DNA from: Streptomyces sp. NRRL F-525
Lineage (GTDB): Bacteria > Actinomycetota > Actinomycetes > Streptomycetales > Streptomycetaceae
Direction: 5' to 3'
Length of the DNA: 64,000 bases
NCBI RefSeq assembly: GCF_000716605.1
Contig: NZ_JNXE01000005.1
Span: 1 to 64,000, forward strand
Below, in pieces: positions 27,980-35,958 of the stretch. The position numbers were made by a program, and so were the translations under genes. The notes beneath the pieces are model-generated. The model did no database searches, was not told where the DNA came from, and saw only the letters and a list, made by a program, of their open reading frames with translations. The first letter of the stretch is position 1. Each line of letters begins with the position of its first letter.

Positions 27980-29251
27980 TCACGCGCGGGCGTGGGCGTG
28001 GGCGGAGGCCAGGAAGAGGAGGTCGGTCGCGGTGCCGTGGGCGCCCGTGCCGTTGCTCTCGTGGAACTCCCTGATGTGGGGGGTGCGTTGGGCGCGCCGA
28101 GCGGTCGCCCGGCCGCGCTGTCGGTCCAGCGTGGTGAGGGGCAGGACCCTGCCGGTGCGGGCGCCGGGGATCGCGATGCCGCCCTCCGCGAGCATCGGGA
28201 TCTTGTTGAGGTGTACGCCGAACTTCTTGCCGAGGATGCTGAAGCTGAGCTTGTTCAGGCCGTCGATCACCCAGTTCGCGAAGGCGACCAGGCCTTCGAC
28301 GGGGCCCTTGACGACCCCGGCTACGGTCTGGGCGCCCGTGGTGACGAACTGGCCCATCGCGCGCAGGGTGTTGGAGGTGGCGTTCTTGACCCGGGTGAAG
28401 GCGGCCGGGATTTCCTTGGTGATCCAGTTCAGGGCCGGCTTGACGGCGTTCTTGAAGCCGGTCCAGATCGCCGAGACCTTGGTGGTGAGGGCGCGGGTGT
28501 CGCCGGTGGTGAGTGCTTTGAGGGCGGCGAAGCCTGTGCTGATGATCGTGTGGAGGACGGAGAGGGTGGTGGTGATCAGGGTGAGGTAGCCGGTTACGTA
28601 GGTGTTCACCGCGCTTGCGATCAGCTTGAGGATCGGGCCGAGGATCGTGAGGTGGCTCTGGACGTACTTCAGGATCAGCGTGGCCAGTTGGTCCATCAGG
28701 CGTTGGCCGGTCTCGGAGTTCAGGGCGATGTCCAGGAGCCAGCCGGCCAGAGGGAGGAGGATGCCGGCTACGAAACCGATCGGGTTGGCTCGGGTGAGAG
28801 CGTTGATGACGATCATGACGCCGGAGCCGATGGTCATGGCCGTGCCGAAGGTGTCGAGGAGGCCGCCGAGGACACCGGAGGCGGCGATGAGGGTGCCGAC
28901 TATGGCGAAGACACCGCCGAGGTTGGTGGTGAGTCTGCCGAGGGATTTGCCGGCGGATCTGACCTTGGTGCCGGTGGACTTGATGCCGGAGGCGCCGGTG
29001 GTGGCGGCTGTCCGGCCGGTTCTGGTGATGGAACGGGCTGCGGTGTCCGCGTTCGTCTTGATCTGTTGTACGGCTGTGGCGGTCTGGGTGGCGGGGGTGG
29101 TGACGTGGTCGAGGTCGGCGGCGGCGCCTGTGACGCGCTGGGTGAAGGACCGTACGCCGGACTGGGTCTGGTCGACCCTGGTCCGGAAGGAGCGCAGGGC
29201 GGGGGTGGCGGCGCTGAGGGGATTGCGGAGGGCTGTGGCCGTGCTGCTCAT
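27980..29251 (-). CDS. tape-measure-like tail protein 2
   Basis: This 423-residue, largely helical protein has a coiled-coil N-terminal third and a hydrophobic central region (LGGVFAIVGTLIAASGVLGG, IGSGVMIVINALTRANPIGF, VAGILLPLAGWLLDIAL). Its C-terminus has the tape-measure signature also seen in protein 1 (NKLSFSILGKKFGVHLNKIP, then LAEGGIAIPGARTGRVLPLT). Tape measures fix tail length and are ejected on contact. Its ATG overlaps the stop of tape-measure-like protein 1 (ATGA at 29248-29251), so both are made from one message. Confidence 0.78.
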   Translation of the reverse strand: MSSTATALRNPLSAATPALRSFRTRVDQTQSGVRSFTQRVTGAAADLDHVTTPATQTATAVQQIKTNADTAARSITRTGRTAATTGASGIKSTGTKVRSAGKSLGRLTTNLGGVFAIVGTLIAASGVLGGLLDTFGTAMTIGSGVMIVINALTRANPIGFVAGILLPLAGWLLDIALNSETGQRLMDQLATLILKYVQSHLTILGPILKLIASAVNTYVTGYLTLITTTLSVLHTIISTGFAALKALTTGDTRALTTKVSAIWTGFKNAVKPALNWITKEIPAAFTRVKNATSNTLRAMGQFVTTGAQTVAGVVKGPVEGLVAFANWVIDGLNKLSFSILGKKFGVHLNKIPMLAEGGIAIPGARTGRVLPLTTLDRQRGRATARRAQRTPHIREFHESNGTGAHGTATDLLFLASAHAHARA

Positions 29252-30444
29252 CCGCGCGCCTTCGCCAGGAACATCAGCGCGTCGGCGGTGCGTTGTGGGG
29301 TGCTGGTCTGGGCTGCGTAGTAGTTCTCGATGTGGAGTGCGCTGCCGTCGGTGGCGGACATCCCGGCATACGCCCGGCCCCTTGAGGCTGCTGCCTTGAG
29401 GAGGCGGTCGAGCTTGGTGAGGGGGAGGACGGCCTCTGCTTCGCCGGCCTCGGCCAGGAGGGCGGGGACGCCGCCGGAGCGGGGCATGACGACACCGCCG
29501 GAGGCCAGCGCGGGGATTCTCGGGAGGCTGACGCCGAAGGTCTTGCCGCCGACCATCGGGACCCAGCCGGGGATGGAGACGTGGATGCCGTTGAGGGCGC
29601 CGATCGCGCGGTTGATGAGGCCGATGACCGCGTTGATCGGGTCGCGGACCGCGCTCCTGATGCCGTCGAAGGCTCGGCTCGCGATGCCCTTCAGGCCGCC
29701 CCAGGTGCTGGAGAGGCGGTCCTTTACGGCCCGGAAGGCGTCAGGGATGGCGGACTTGACCCAGTTGACGACCGGGGAGATGACGGCCTTGATGCCCTTC
29801 CAGACGGTGGAGACGACTGTGCTGATCGCCTTCAGGACGCCGGTGATGATGGACTTCCATACGTTGACGTAGGTCCTGATGACCGTGGCGATGGCCTTGA
29901 CGATGTTCGTGATCGCCGTCTTGATGCCGCTCCAGACCGACTTGATCAGCTTGCCGGCGTTCTTCATGATCGGCTCGATGGCCTTCATGACGCTGCTGAT
30001 CACGGCCTTGATGACCTCGAAGGCCTGCTTCAGGACCTTCTGCATGGTCTTGGAGTTGGTCACCATGTCGATGACCTTGTCGATGAGCGGCTGGAGCAGG
30101 CTCATGAGCAGGCCGAAGAAGTTGCCCTTCATCGACTTGTTCATCTTGTCCTGGCCCTTGGCCGCCTTGCCCGCCCCGGTCTCGTACTTGCCGAGGTTGG
30201 TGCCGGCGCTGGAACCGGTCTTTCCGGCCTTGCCGAGCGACTTCTCGGCCTGGTCGGAGGACGTCTTGAGGTCCTTCAACTCCTTTCCGGAACCGTCGGC
30301 GGCGGTCTTGAGGGCCTTGAGCTGATCGGCGCCCTTCTGACTGTTGCTGCCGATCCCCTTGGCCGCGGTACCGGCACCGGACGCCTTGGACTTGAAGTCG
30401 TCCAGGGAGCCGGAGGCTTTCTTGAGGGAACTGACGAGACTCAT
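29248..30444 (-). CDS. tape-measure-like tail protein 1
   Basis: The 398-residue protein has a Gly/Ser/Lys-rich helical N-terminus (LVSSLKKASGSLDDFKSKAS). Long amphipathic helices with repeated W-x-x-I and V-K-A-I spacing follow (VWSGIKTAITNIVKAIATVI). The C-terminal motif IPALASGGVVMPRSGGVPAL, then EAVLPLTKLDRLL and HIENYYA, is diagnostic of Streptomyces and mycobacterial phage tape measures. A strong GAAGGAGGTG ribosome site precedes ATG 30444. At 398 residues it is short for a tape measure, implying a short tail unless its neighbours contribute. Confidence 0.85.
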   Translation of the reverse strand: MSLVSSLKKASGSLDDFKSKASGAGTAAKGIGSNSQKGADQLKALKTAADGSGKELKDLKTSSDQAEKSLGKAGKTGSSAGTNLGKYETGAGKAAKGQDKMNKSMKGNFFGLLMSLLQPLIDKVIDMVTNSKTMQKVLKQAFEVIKAVISSVMKAIEPIMKNAGKLIKSVWSGIKTAITNIVKAIATVIRTYVNVWKSIITGVLKAISTVVSTVWKGIKAVISPVVNWVKSAIPDAFRAVKDRLSSTWGGLKGIASRAFDGIRSAVRDPINAVIGLINRAIGALNGIHVSIPGWVPMVGGKTFGVSLPRIPALASGGVVMPRSGGVPALLAEAGEAEAVLPLTKLDRLLKAAASRGRAYAGMSATDGSALHIENYYAAQTSTPQRTADALMFLAKARG

Positions 30445-30471
30445 TGCACACCTCCTTCGGGGAGAGGGGGA

Positions 30472-31368
30472 TCATCCGGCGATGCGGTTGGCGGCGTCGG
30501 TGGAGTCCGTGCCGAGCTCTTGGAAAAGCACCCGAAGCCGATCGCCGTCCCGGACGACTTCTCGGGCGGCTGAAGCGATGTCCTTGAGGGTCCTGGGCTT
30601 GGGGAGTTTGTCGTGATCGAAGGCGGACATCTTCTGATTCAGCCTGCCCGTGGCATCGGTCAGGTTGTCCAGATCCGCGGGGCGCAGCCGCTCGGTGATC
30701 TTCTCCAGAGCGTCACTCAGTTTGTTCGCCGCGGTTGCTGTCCGCTTCATCTTGGCTGCGGTGGGAAGCTTCGACTTGAGCCCGTCGAGGGTCGTGATGC
30801 CGTTGTTGATCCTGCCGATGGCCTGGCCGAGCGAGTTCGCCTCGGCGGAAGAGGGCAACCCTGAGGCGCCGCTCTGTTGCCGCCTCTGACGGAGTTGCTG
30901 GTTAGCCGCACGCTGTAGCTGCCGCACGGACTGCTGCGGGTTTTCCGGTTGTATCCCCAAATGCCCGTCGGCGTCACGGCCGATGTACTGGCGATTCCCG
31001 GTCAGACGGCCGGTCACGGTGAGGCTGAGGTTCTTGAATTTCTCCATGAGGCCCTTGACCGAGGCGATGATCGCCGTCACCGCTGCCACGGTTGCGGTGA
31101 TAGCGCCGAACGTCAGTATGGCCTTACTCAAGAAATCCGAGCCGTTGGCGACGGCCAGGATATCCTTGATGGGGGACATCTCTTTGACGAGGTCCTTCCA
31201 TCCTTGCGGTTCTTCCTCCTTCTTCCCTCCGCTCTCGATCGCCGCCTTGAGGTCTTTTATTTTTGCGTCGAAATTAGTGGTCGTTACCGTGGACTTCGCA
31301 TTGGCGTCGATCGTCTCCTCGACGTCTGCCAGTTTGTCGTACACCTCGTCTGTCGTGTGCTGGCCCAT
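30472..31368 (-). CDS. tail-cluster coiled-coil/membrane protein (hypothetical)
   Basis: The 298-residue protein starts at ATG 31368 after GAGGAGCC; the longer frame is shadow. It has an N-terminal coiled coil (VYDKLADVEETIDANAKSTV), one hydrophobic helix near residues 88-107 (AILTFGAITATVAAVTAIIA), a Gln/Arg-rich centre and a helical C-terminal half with regular Leu spacing. It lies 27 bp before tape-measure-like protein 1, where a tail initiator or extra tape-measure piece would be expected. I do not recognise a family. Confidence 0.65.
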   Translation of the reverse strand: MGQHTTDEVYDKLADVEETIDANAKSTVTTTNFDAKIKDLKAAIESGGKKEEEPQGWKDLVKEMSPIKDILAVANGSDFLSKAILTFGAITATVAAVTAIIASVKGLMEKFKNLSLTVTGRLTGNRQYIGRDADGHLGIQPENPQQSVRQLQRAANQQLRQRRQQSGASGLPSSAEANSLGQAIGRINNGITTLDGLKSKLPTAAKMKRTATAANKLSDALEKITERLRPADLDNLTDATGRLNQKMSAFDHDKLPKPRTLKDIASAAREVVRDGDRLRVLFQELGTDSTDAANRIAG

Positions 31369-31529
31369 TGTGTGGCTCCTCGTTGTTGTTCGGTATCTTT
31401 CGGGGGGTATCCCAACGCTCCATAATTCCGGGCGAACTGGTTGCGGGCCGGGTGATTTCTCCCTTGCTGGGGCTGGAATGCCCATGTAGTATTCAGTGGT
31501 TCTCTCGATCGCGACAGGTGGGGGTAAAG

Positions 31530-31721
31530 ATGCGACTCTGGTACTTCGTCATTGCATGCGTGTTTCTTCTCCTTGCAATTACTTCTCTCTTCGCTTCGTT
31601 CTTGATGTGGAACACTGCGCGACACAATCCGAATTACCCGAAGAGGCCGAAGAGAGTGGCTGCATTCCTGGCTACAGGTCTCGTTTCTGTGGGGCTCTGG
31701 GTTTTCTTTCTCCTGCTCTGA
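31530..31721 (+). CDS. small two-helix membrane protein, copy A1
   Basis: The 63-residue protein has two hydrophobic helices (YFVIACVFLLLAITSLFASF and AAFLATGLVSVGLWVFFLLL) joined by a basic Pro/Asn loop (NTARHNPNYPKRPKRV). It begins MRLWYFVI, as does its paralogue at 34028. AGGTGGGGGT precedes ATG 31530. With that paralogue it brackets the DUF3592-like array. It is divergent from the tail operon start at 31368. Function unknown. Confidence 0.65.
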   Translation: MRLWYFVIACVFLLLAITSLFASFLMWNTARHNPNYPKRPKRVAAFLATGLVSVGLWVFFLLL

Positions 31722-31823
31722 CTTGTCTGGATTTTAATTGCCTCATCGCGGGGCCGGCGCCGAGCCGGTCCGAAGCTCAGGTGAGCAATGGGCAGCCTCG
31801 TGCACACTCCAGGGGGAGATTTG

Positions 31824-32252
31824 ATGGGTAACATCGCGGGTGTGGGATTCGTCCTGATGGGTATTGGGGTGCTGCTCTGCTTCGCGAATTCAGGGGGATT
31901 CGTCAAGTTTGTGAAGCTGAGAAATCTTGAGCGTCACGGTGTCGAAGGGGAGGCGGTGTCCGACCTTCAGGAATGGATTAGCAGTGGGCATCGCGTCTAC
32001 TACCACATCCGTATCCCGGGAGCCTCGCTCCAGGACCCACCGCCCCAGTTCATCGAAGTCGGGCCGGAGCCGAGGGGGCCGGTGGGCACGGTCGTTCCGG
32101 TGGTGTATGACCGCAGAAAGCCGAAGCGGGCCAAGACTGGCAGTCTCGCGGAAATCGATTCTTCCGAAGAGCGGGGCATGGTGGTGTTCTTCTGGGCGCC
32201 CGGCCTGGCGCTCATCGCCGTGGGTGCCGTGCTCGCAATCTTCTTCTACTGA
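31824..32252 (+). CDS. DUF3592-like membrane protein, array copy B1
   Basis: The 142-residue protein has an N-terminal membrane helix (GVGFVLMGIGVLLCFANSGG), an extracytoplasmic or cytoplasmic beta domain (LERHGVEGEAVSDLQEWISS, GPVGTVVPVVYDRRKPKRAK), and a C-terminal membrane helix (MVVFFWAPGLALIAVGAVLA). The RHGVEGEA and VVYDRRKP motifs are those of DUF3592 proteins. GGGGGAG precedes ATG 31824. A near-identical 342-bp stretch recurs in copy B3. The DUF3592 name is from memory of the family pattern. Confidence 0.75.
   Translation: MGNIAGVGFVLMGIGVLLCFANSGGFVKFVKLRNLERHGVEGEAVSDLQEWISSGHRVYYHIRIPGASLQDPPPQFIEVGPEPRGPVGTVVPVVYDRRKPKRAKTGSLAEIDSSEERGMVVFFWAPGLALIAVGAVLAIFFY
31911..32252 (+). 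repeat. direct repeat unit (first copy) within DUF3592 array
   Basis: This 342-bp segment aligns without gaps to 33201-33542, with only scattered substitutions (for example GTCGAAGGGG versus GTCGAGGGGG). It shows a recent tandem duplication in the DUF3592-like array. Confidence 0.85.
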
Positions 32253-32430
32253 ATCACGGCACCGACCCCCTTCTTTGTTTCCCTCCTGATTTGGGAGAGT
32301 GTTCTTCGATTTGATGCTGATTTTTCGGGGAGGGGAGTTTCGATGGGGAAACCCGCGACAAACAGGGTCTGACCTTGACCGCCGGCTGGGTCGGCGGGGG
32401 CGGTGGGCATGGCCGGTTCGGCTGCCTGGA

Positions 32431-32465
32431 AAAGTGTGACAGTTCTCCGGGAAGTGTCACACTTT
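32431..32465. promoter_or_regulatory. 11-bp inverted repeat upstream of copy B2
   Basis: AAAGTGTGACA (32431-32441) and its exact complement TGTCACACTTT (32455-32465) are separated by 13 bp. It could be an operator for a dimeric repressor or a recombination end; the gene downstream is copy B2 at 32538. The 285-bp gap holding it has no other feature. Confidence 0.5.
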
Positions 32466-32537
32466 GGCGTGCGGCTTGTGTGGGGCTCGGTGTACCGCCG
32501 CCCGCGGCGGTTTCGGGTACTTCGATCGGGGGGTGCG

Positions 32538-32969
32538 GTGAGTGTAATCCTGGCTGTAACCGGGATTGTTCTGATCAGTATCGGTATGGTTGCTTGCACG
32601 CTTAATTCGGGGGGTTTGGTTACTTTCCTGAAGCTGCGGAATCTGAAACGCCACGGTGTTGAGGGTGAAGCGGTGTCGGAACTTCAGGAGTGGATCAGCA
32701 GCGGGCATCGCGTCTACTACTACGTCCGACTCCCGGGTGCCGCGCCTCAGAGCGCGCCGCCCCGGTTCATCGAGGTGGGGCGGGAACCGCAGGGGCCGGT
32801 GGGCATGGTCGTGCCGGTGGTGTATGACCGCAGGAAACCGAGTCGAGCCATGACGGGAAAGCTTGCGGACATCGATCTGTCCGACGAGTGGGGCGGTGTG
32901 AAGGCGTTCTGGGGTACTGGGTTCGCGTGCATCGGTTTGGGGCTGGTGCTCATCCTGGTATTTCACTAA
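32538..32969 (+). CDS. DUF3592-like membrane protein, array copy B2
   Basis: The 143-residue diverged paralogue of B1 has an N-terminal membrane helix (VILAVTGIVLISIGMVACTL), the conserved centre (LKRHGVEGEAVSELQEWISS, VVPVVYDRRKPSRAMTG) and a C-terminal helix (AFWGTGFACIGLGLVLILVF). GTG 32538 is chosen because it begins the membrane helix; the frame runs upstream to 32403 through the inverted repeat. It is clearly older than the B1/B3 duplication. Confidence 0.72.
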   Translation: MSVILAVTGIVLISIGMVACTLNSGGLVTFLKLRNLKRHGVEGEAVSELQEWISSGHRVYYYVRLPGAAPQSAPPRFIEVGREPQGPVGMVVPVVYDRRKPSRAMTGKLADIDLSDEWGGVKAFWGTGFACIGLGLVLILVFH

Positions 32970-33164
32970 CAATTGTCGAAACGTGCTGCGGGCCCGAATC
33001 GGTGAAGTCTGTGTGGGCTGGGAAGGTGACCTACGAGGCGGCGAATGGGGTGCGGTGCCGTGGAAAGTTCGACAAGCTCGACGTTTCTCTTTTCGGTTCG
33101 GCGTCGAAACCGAGGCGCTTGCAAAGTCTCAGGAGTACGCCGGCGCCGGGAAGTAAGGGATGTG

Positions 33165-33542
33165 ATGGGCAACATCGCGGGTGTGGGATTCGTGAAGTCT
33201 GTGAAGCTGAGAAATCTTGAGCGTCACGGTGTCGAGGGGGAGGCGGTGTCCGACCTTCAGGAATGGATTAGCAGTGGGCATCGCGTTTACTACCACCTCT
33301 GTATCCCGGGAGCCTCGCCCCAGGACACACCGCCCCAGTTCATCGAAGTCGGGCCGGAGCCGAGGGGGCCGGTGGGTACGGTCGTTCCGGTGGTGTACGA
33401 CCGTAGGAAGCCGAAGCGGGCCAGGACCGGCAGTCTCGCGGAGATCGACTCTTCAGAAGAGCGCGGCATGGTGATGTTCTTCTGGGTTCCCGGATTGACG
33501 CTCATGATCGTGGGCGCCGCGCTCGCGATCCTCTTCTACTGA
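33165..33542 (+). CDS. DUF3592-like protein, array copy B3 lacking the first membrane helix
   Basis: The 125-residue recent duplicate of B1 has lost exactly 17 codons after MGNIAGVGFV, removing the first membrane helix but keeping the frame. In B1 the missing stretch lies between two copies of GGGATTCGT (31844-31852 and 31895-31903), so slippage between direct repeats explains it. The central domain and C-terminal helix are intact. It may be inserted with altered topology or be non-functional. Confidence 0.7.
   Translation: MGNIAGVGFVKSVKLRNLERHGVEGEAVSDLQEWISSGHRVYYHLCIPGASPQDTPPQFIEVGPEPRGPVGTVVPVVYDRRKPKRARTGSLAEIDSSEERGMVMFFWVPGLTLMIVGAALAILFY
33201..33542 (+). repeat. direct repeat unit (second copy) within DUF3592 array
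   Basis: This segment is the partner of 31911-32252, colinear over 342 bp. The homology extends upstream to the ATG region, apart from the 51-bp deletion described for copy B3. Confidence 0.85.
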
Positions 33543-33565
33543 GGCCATGAGATAGTGGGCGCGCG

Positions 33566-33994
33566 ATGAGCATCTTGCTGAGTCTTGGAATTGTTTTTGC
33601 GCTGTTCGGCGTTTTCGCATTACTGGCGCAATCGGGGAGCTGTGTGGAATATCGCCTCATGCGCGCCCTGAGGGATCACGGCGTCGACGGAGAGGCGGTT
33701 TTCCGGCGTGAGGAGTACGTGAGCGGATCGAAGAACCTGATGTACTTCGATGTGCGCCTGTCCGATGGAGAGGTGCAGGCGGAATTCCATGAGTACATGC
33801 CGGAAGTTCCGGGGCCGGCGGGGACGGTCGTTTCGGCTGTCTACGATGCCCGGAATCCGAAGCGTGCTCGAACGGGGCTCCGGAAGGACCTCGACTTCGA
33901 GAAGGAGTGGCCGGTCGTCCTATTGTTGGGAGGCGGGGGGCTGATGCTGCTCGGTGTAGGGGTACTTCTGTGTGTTATCGATGCCACGGTGTGA
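33566..33994 (+). CDS. DUF3592-like membrane protein, array copy B4
   Basis: The 142-residue most diverged array member starts 23 bp after B3. Two membrane helices (LLSLGIVFALFGVFALLAQS and VVLLLGGGGLMLLGVGVLLC) flank a central domain with LRDHGVDGEAVFRREEYVSG and VSAVYDARNPKRARTG, matching the RHGVEGEA and VYDRRKPKRA motifs of the others. Sequence around the motif is distinct enough to suggest a different partner. Confidence 0.72.
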   Translation: MSILLSLGIVFALFGVFALLAQSGSCVEYRLMRALRDHGVDGEAVFRREEYVSGSKNLMYFDVRLSDGEVQAEFHEYMPEVPGPAGTVVSAVYDARNPKRARTGLRKDLDFEKEWPVVLLLGGGGLMLLGVGVLLCVIDATV

Positions 33995-34027
33995 CTGTCG
34001 GAGTTTTCACCGTGAAGAGGGGGAGAT

Positions 34028-34219
34028 GTGCGGCTCTGGTACTTCGTTATATCGGTGGGCGTCTTTTTGATCTCTGGTCTGTCTTTCTTCGCCGCCTTTT
34101 CGATGTGGGAACGCGGGCGAAATGATTCGACATACCAGCCGAAACCCAAGCTCGTCGCGCTGTGCGCAGGCGCGGGTGCGGTGGGCCTGGGGGTGTGCGT
34201 CTACCTTCTCTCGCTATAG
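34028..34219 (+). CDS. small two-helix membrane protein, copy A2
   Basis: The 63-residue paralogue of the protein at 31530 has the same start (VRLWYFVI versus MRLWYFVI), the same length, two hydrophobic helices and a basic loop (RNDSTYQPKPKL). GAGGGGGAG precedes GTG 34028. It closes the A-B-B-B-B-A array. A minus-strand frame (end of the holin-4-like gene) runs opposite to most of it. Confidence 0.62.
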   Translation: MRLWYFVISVGVFLISGLSFFAAFSMWERGRNDSTYQPKPKLVALCAGAGAVGLGVCVYLLSL

Positions 34220-34694
34220 AAACGTCGTCGAGCAGGGTAATTCGCCGTAAGTGATCGATCGAAGGTCGATGTGGCGGTACCAGCTGGAATGCGAATATTT
34301 CCTCCGTCGACGTGGTCGGCTGTGGGCCGAGGGGCAGGAGTGCCAGAACGGATACGCGGACGACGGTGCCGGCCAGCAGGGCCGTGAGGAAGCCGTCGAC
34401 GTGGAGGCCCAGGTACATCTCGGAGTTGAGCCAGGAGGCGAGCAGCCAGATCAGGGTGTCCTGAACGATGCCGATCGCGGCCTGGATCAGCAGCGGGACC
34501 GGGCGGGCGTTTCGGATGTCGCCGGGGTAGGTGTAGATCAGCTGGTTCAGGACGAGGAAGACGCAACTGCCCAGCGTTATCGGCATCCATGACGGATCGT
34601 CAGTTGTCAGGGTGACGCCGGGAAGGAGGGTGGCGAGTGCCACGCCCAGGCATGTGCCGAGCACCCGTCTCTTCTTGTACATGCCGGGAATCAT
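34047..34694 (-). CDS. phage holin family 4-like membrane protein
   Basis: The protein is 215 residues from ATG 34694 (strong AGGAGCGGAG site). Four hydrophobic segments span about residues 7-125 (VLGTCLGVALATLLPGVTL, LGSCVFLVLNQLIY, IGIVQDTLIWLLASWLN, GFLTALLAGTVVRVSVLALL). The DGFLTALLAG motif and topology resemble the Phage_holin_4_2 group, which is often a house-keeping membrane family rather than a lysis protein. The last 90 residues are Arg/Pro-rich and lie antisense to gene A2, so the true C-terminus may have been lost to a frameshift. Confidence 0.6.
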   Translation of the reverse strand: MIPGMYKKRRVLGTCLGVALATLLPGVTLTTDDPSWMPITLGSCVFLVLNQLIYTYPGDIRNARPVPLLIQAAIGIVQDTLIWLLASWLNSEMYLGLHVDGFLTALLAGTVVRVSVLALLPLGPQPTTSTEEIFAFQLVPPHRPSIDHLRRITLLDDVSIAREGRRTPPGPPHPRLRTARRAWVSAGMSNHFARVPTSKRRRRKTDQRSKRRPPI

Positions 34695-34735
34695 GGGGCT
34701 CCGCTCCTGGCGGACGCAAGGTCCCCGGCCTGCGG

Positions 34736-34933
34736 CTACGCCTCCGTGCGGAGCAGCCCTGAGCCCAGGGCGCCGGTGAACTCCGACCATGCCGCCCGAC
34801 TCACCGTCGCCCACGGCAGTTCCGGCTGCTTCGAGTCGCGGAGCGCGATGAGGGGGCCGGCGGTCGCCATCTCGACGCAGTTGTTGGCGGACGCCTCGGA
34901 GTACGAGGACTTGATCCACTTCAACTCGGGCAC
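34736..34933 (-). CDS. DUF397 domain protein
   Basis: The 65-residue acidic protein begins VPELKWIKSSYSEASANNCV, the DUF397 signature (W-x-KSSYS...NCVEMA), and ends with ALRDSKQPELPWATVSRAAW. GTG 34933 has AGAGGAAGAG upstream. It follows the XRE/DUF5753 gene by 14 bp. In Streptomyces such pairs (WhiJ-type) act together: the small protein modulates the DNA-binding partner in development or antibiotic control. Confidence 0.85.
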   Translation of the reverse strand: MPELKWIKSSYSEASANNCVEMATAGPLIALRDSKQPELPWATVSRAAWSEFTGALGSGLLRTEA

Positions 34934-34947
34934 GGCGGCTCTTCCTC

Positions 34948-35799
34948 TTACAGCTCTTTGATGATGTCGAGGACGGCGTCCCTCGACTGGCTGCGATTCA
35001 ACGCTACTTGTTCGACCGCGTCCATACGGCGCCGGAAGTTGGCCAGTTGGGCGGGGGCGTCGAAGAAGACAGCTCCGGTGGGGGAGTCCACCTGGACCGT
35101 GTCCAGGTGCGGGCTGTCGGCCGCCACGTAGAGCACGGAGTCGCCCGCCATGGGGAAGCCGCCTGCGCTGAACGGGATCACGAGGAGCGTGACGTTGTCC
35201 CGCTCGCTCTCCGAGAGCAGGTGGTTGAGCTGGGCGAGAGCCACCTGCCGGCCGCCCACCTGCATACGGAGCGCGCTCTCGTGGATCACACCCTGGTACG
35301 GCACCGGGGGCTGCTTGGTGATCACCGCGTGGCGTGCGAGGCGTTGGGCGATGCGCAGTTCCACCTCCAGGCGCGGCAGCGCCGGGATGAACAGGTCGAA
35401 GAGGGCGCGTGCGTGGTCCTCGACCTGGAACATGCCCGGCAGATGGGCGGTCTGGAGCGTGCGCAGCGACGCCGCGTGGTGCTCCAGTTCGGCCAGGTCC
35501 AGGAAGTCCGGCGGCACCTTGCCCCGGTACTCGTCCCACCAGCCCCCGCTGCGCCCACCCGTCATCGAGGCCAGCGCGTCGATCAGTGTCGGGTCGTCGC
35601 ACTCGTAGATGGCGGCCAAGCGCCGTAGACGCTGCTCGCTGATGCCGAAGCGGCCCGCCTCCGTGTTGGAGATGGTGGTGCGGTCCGTGCCGAGGAGTTC
35701 GGCGGCTCGCGGCGCGGACATGCCGGTGGCCTCCCGCAACCGTCGTAGCTCGGCGCCGAAACGGCGTTGCCGGACTGTTGGGGTCTGCCTCGGTGCCAT
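34948..35799 (-). CDS. XRE-family regulator with DUF5753 domain (WhiJ/Scr1 type)
   Basis: The 283-residue DNA-binding protein has an N-terminal helix-turn-helix at about residues 10-65 (FGAELRRLREATGMSAPRAA, LLGTDRTTISNTEAGRFGIS). The DUF5753 domain follows, with WWDEYRGKVPPDFLDLAELE, PGMFQVEDHARAL and DNVTLLVIPFSAGGFP. ATG 35799 with GGAGAGGGCG is chosen over ATG 35853. It forms a cassette with the DUF397 gene downstream and the divergent ATPase, a streptomycete developmental regulator pattern. Confidence 0.88.
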   Translation of the reverse strand: MAPRQTPTVRQRRFGAELRRLREATGMSAPRAAELLGTDRTTISNTEAGRFGISEQRLRRLAAIYECDDPTLIDALASMTGGRSGGWWDEYRGKVPPDFLDLAELEHHAASLRTLQTAHLPGMFQVEDHARALFDLFIPALPRLEVELRIAQRLARHAVITKQPPVPYQGVIHESALRMQVGGRQVALAQLNHLLSESERDNVTLLVIPFSAGGFPMAGDSVLYVAADSPHLDTVQVDSPTGAVFFDAPAQLANFRRRMDAVEQVALNRSQSRDAVLDIIKEL

Positions 35800-35958
35800 G
35801 TCGCCCTCTCCTCGCTCGCGCACAGTGTGCCCACCGGCGTCGGGCCAGTCCATCGAACACCAAAACTCAACCTGTTGGGGTTAATTTGGTCTCATGGGTT
35901 GGAAATCGCCGCTACGGTGTGGCGCAAGCCACTCATCGACATCCCCGCGAGGTGAACG

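Noticed and set aside
29581..30573. 330-codon plus-strand frame opposite tape-measure-like protein 1
   Set aside because: Asp/Gly/Leu-rich shadow of the minus-strand gene, which carries a diagnostic tape-measure signature.
34736..35863. 375-codon minus-strand frame through the XRE gene
   Set aside because: Only its last 65 codons (DUF397) are real. The rest is the shadow of the XRE/DUF5753 gene.
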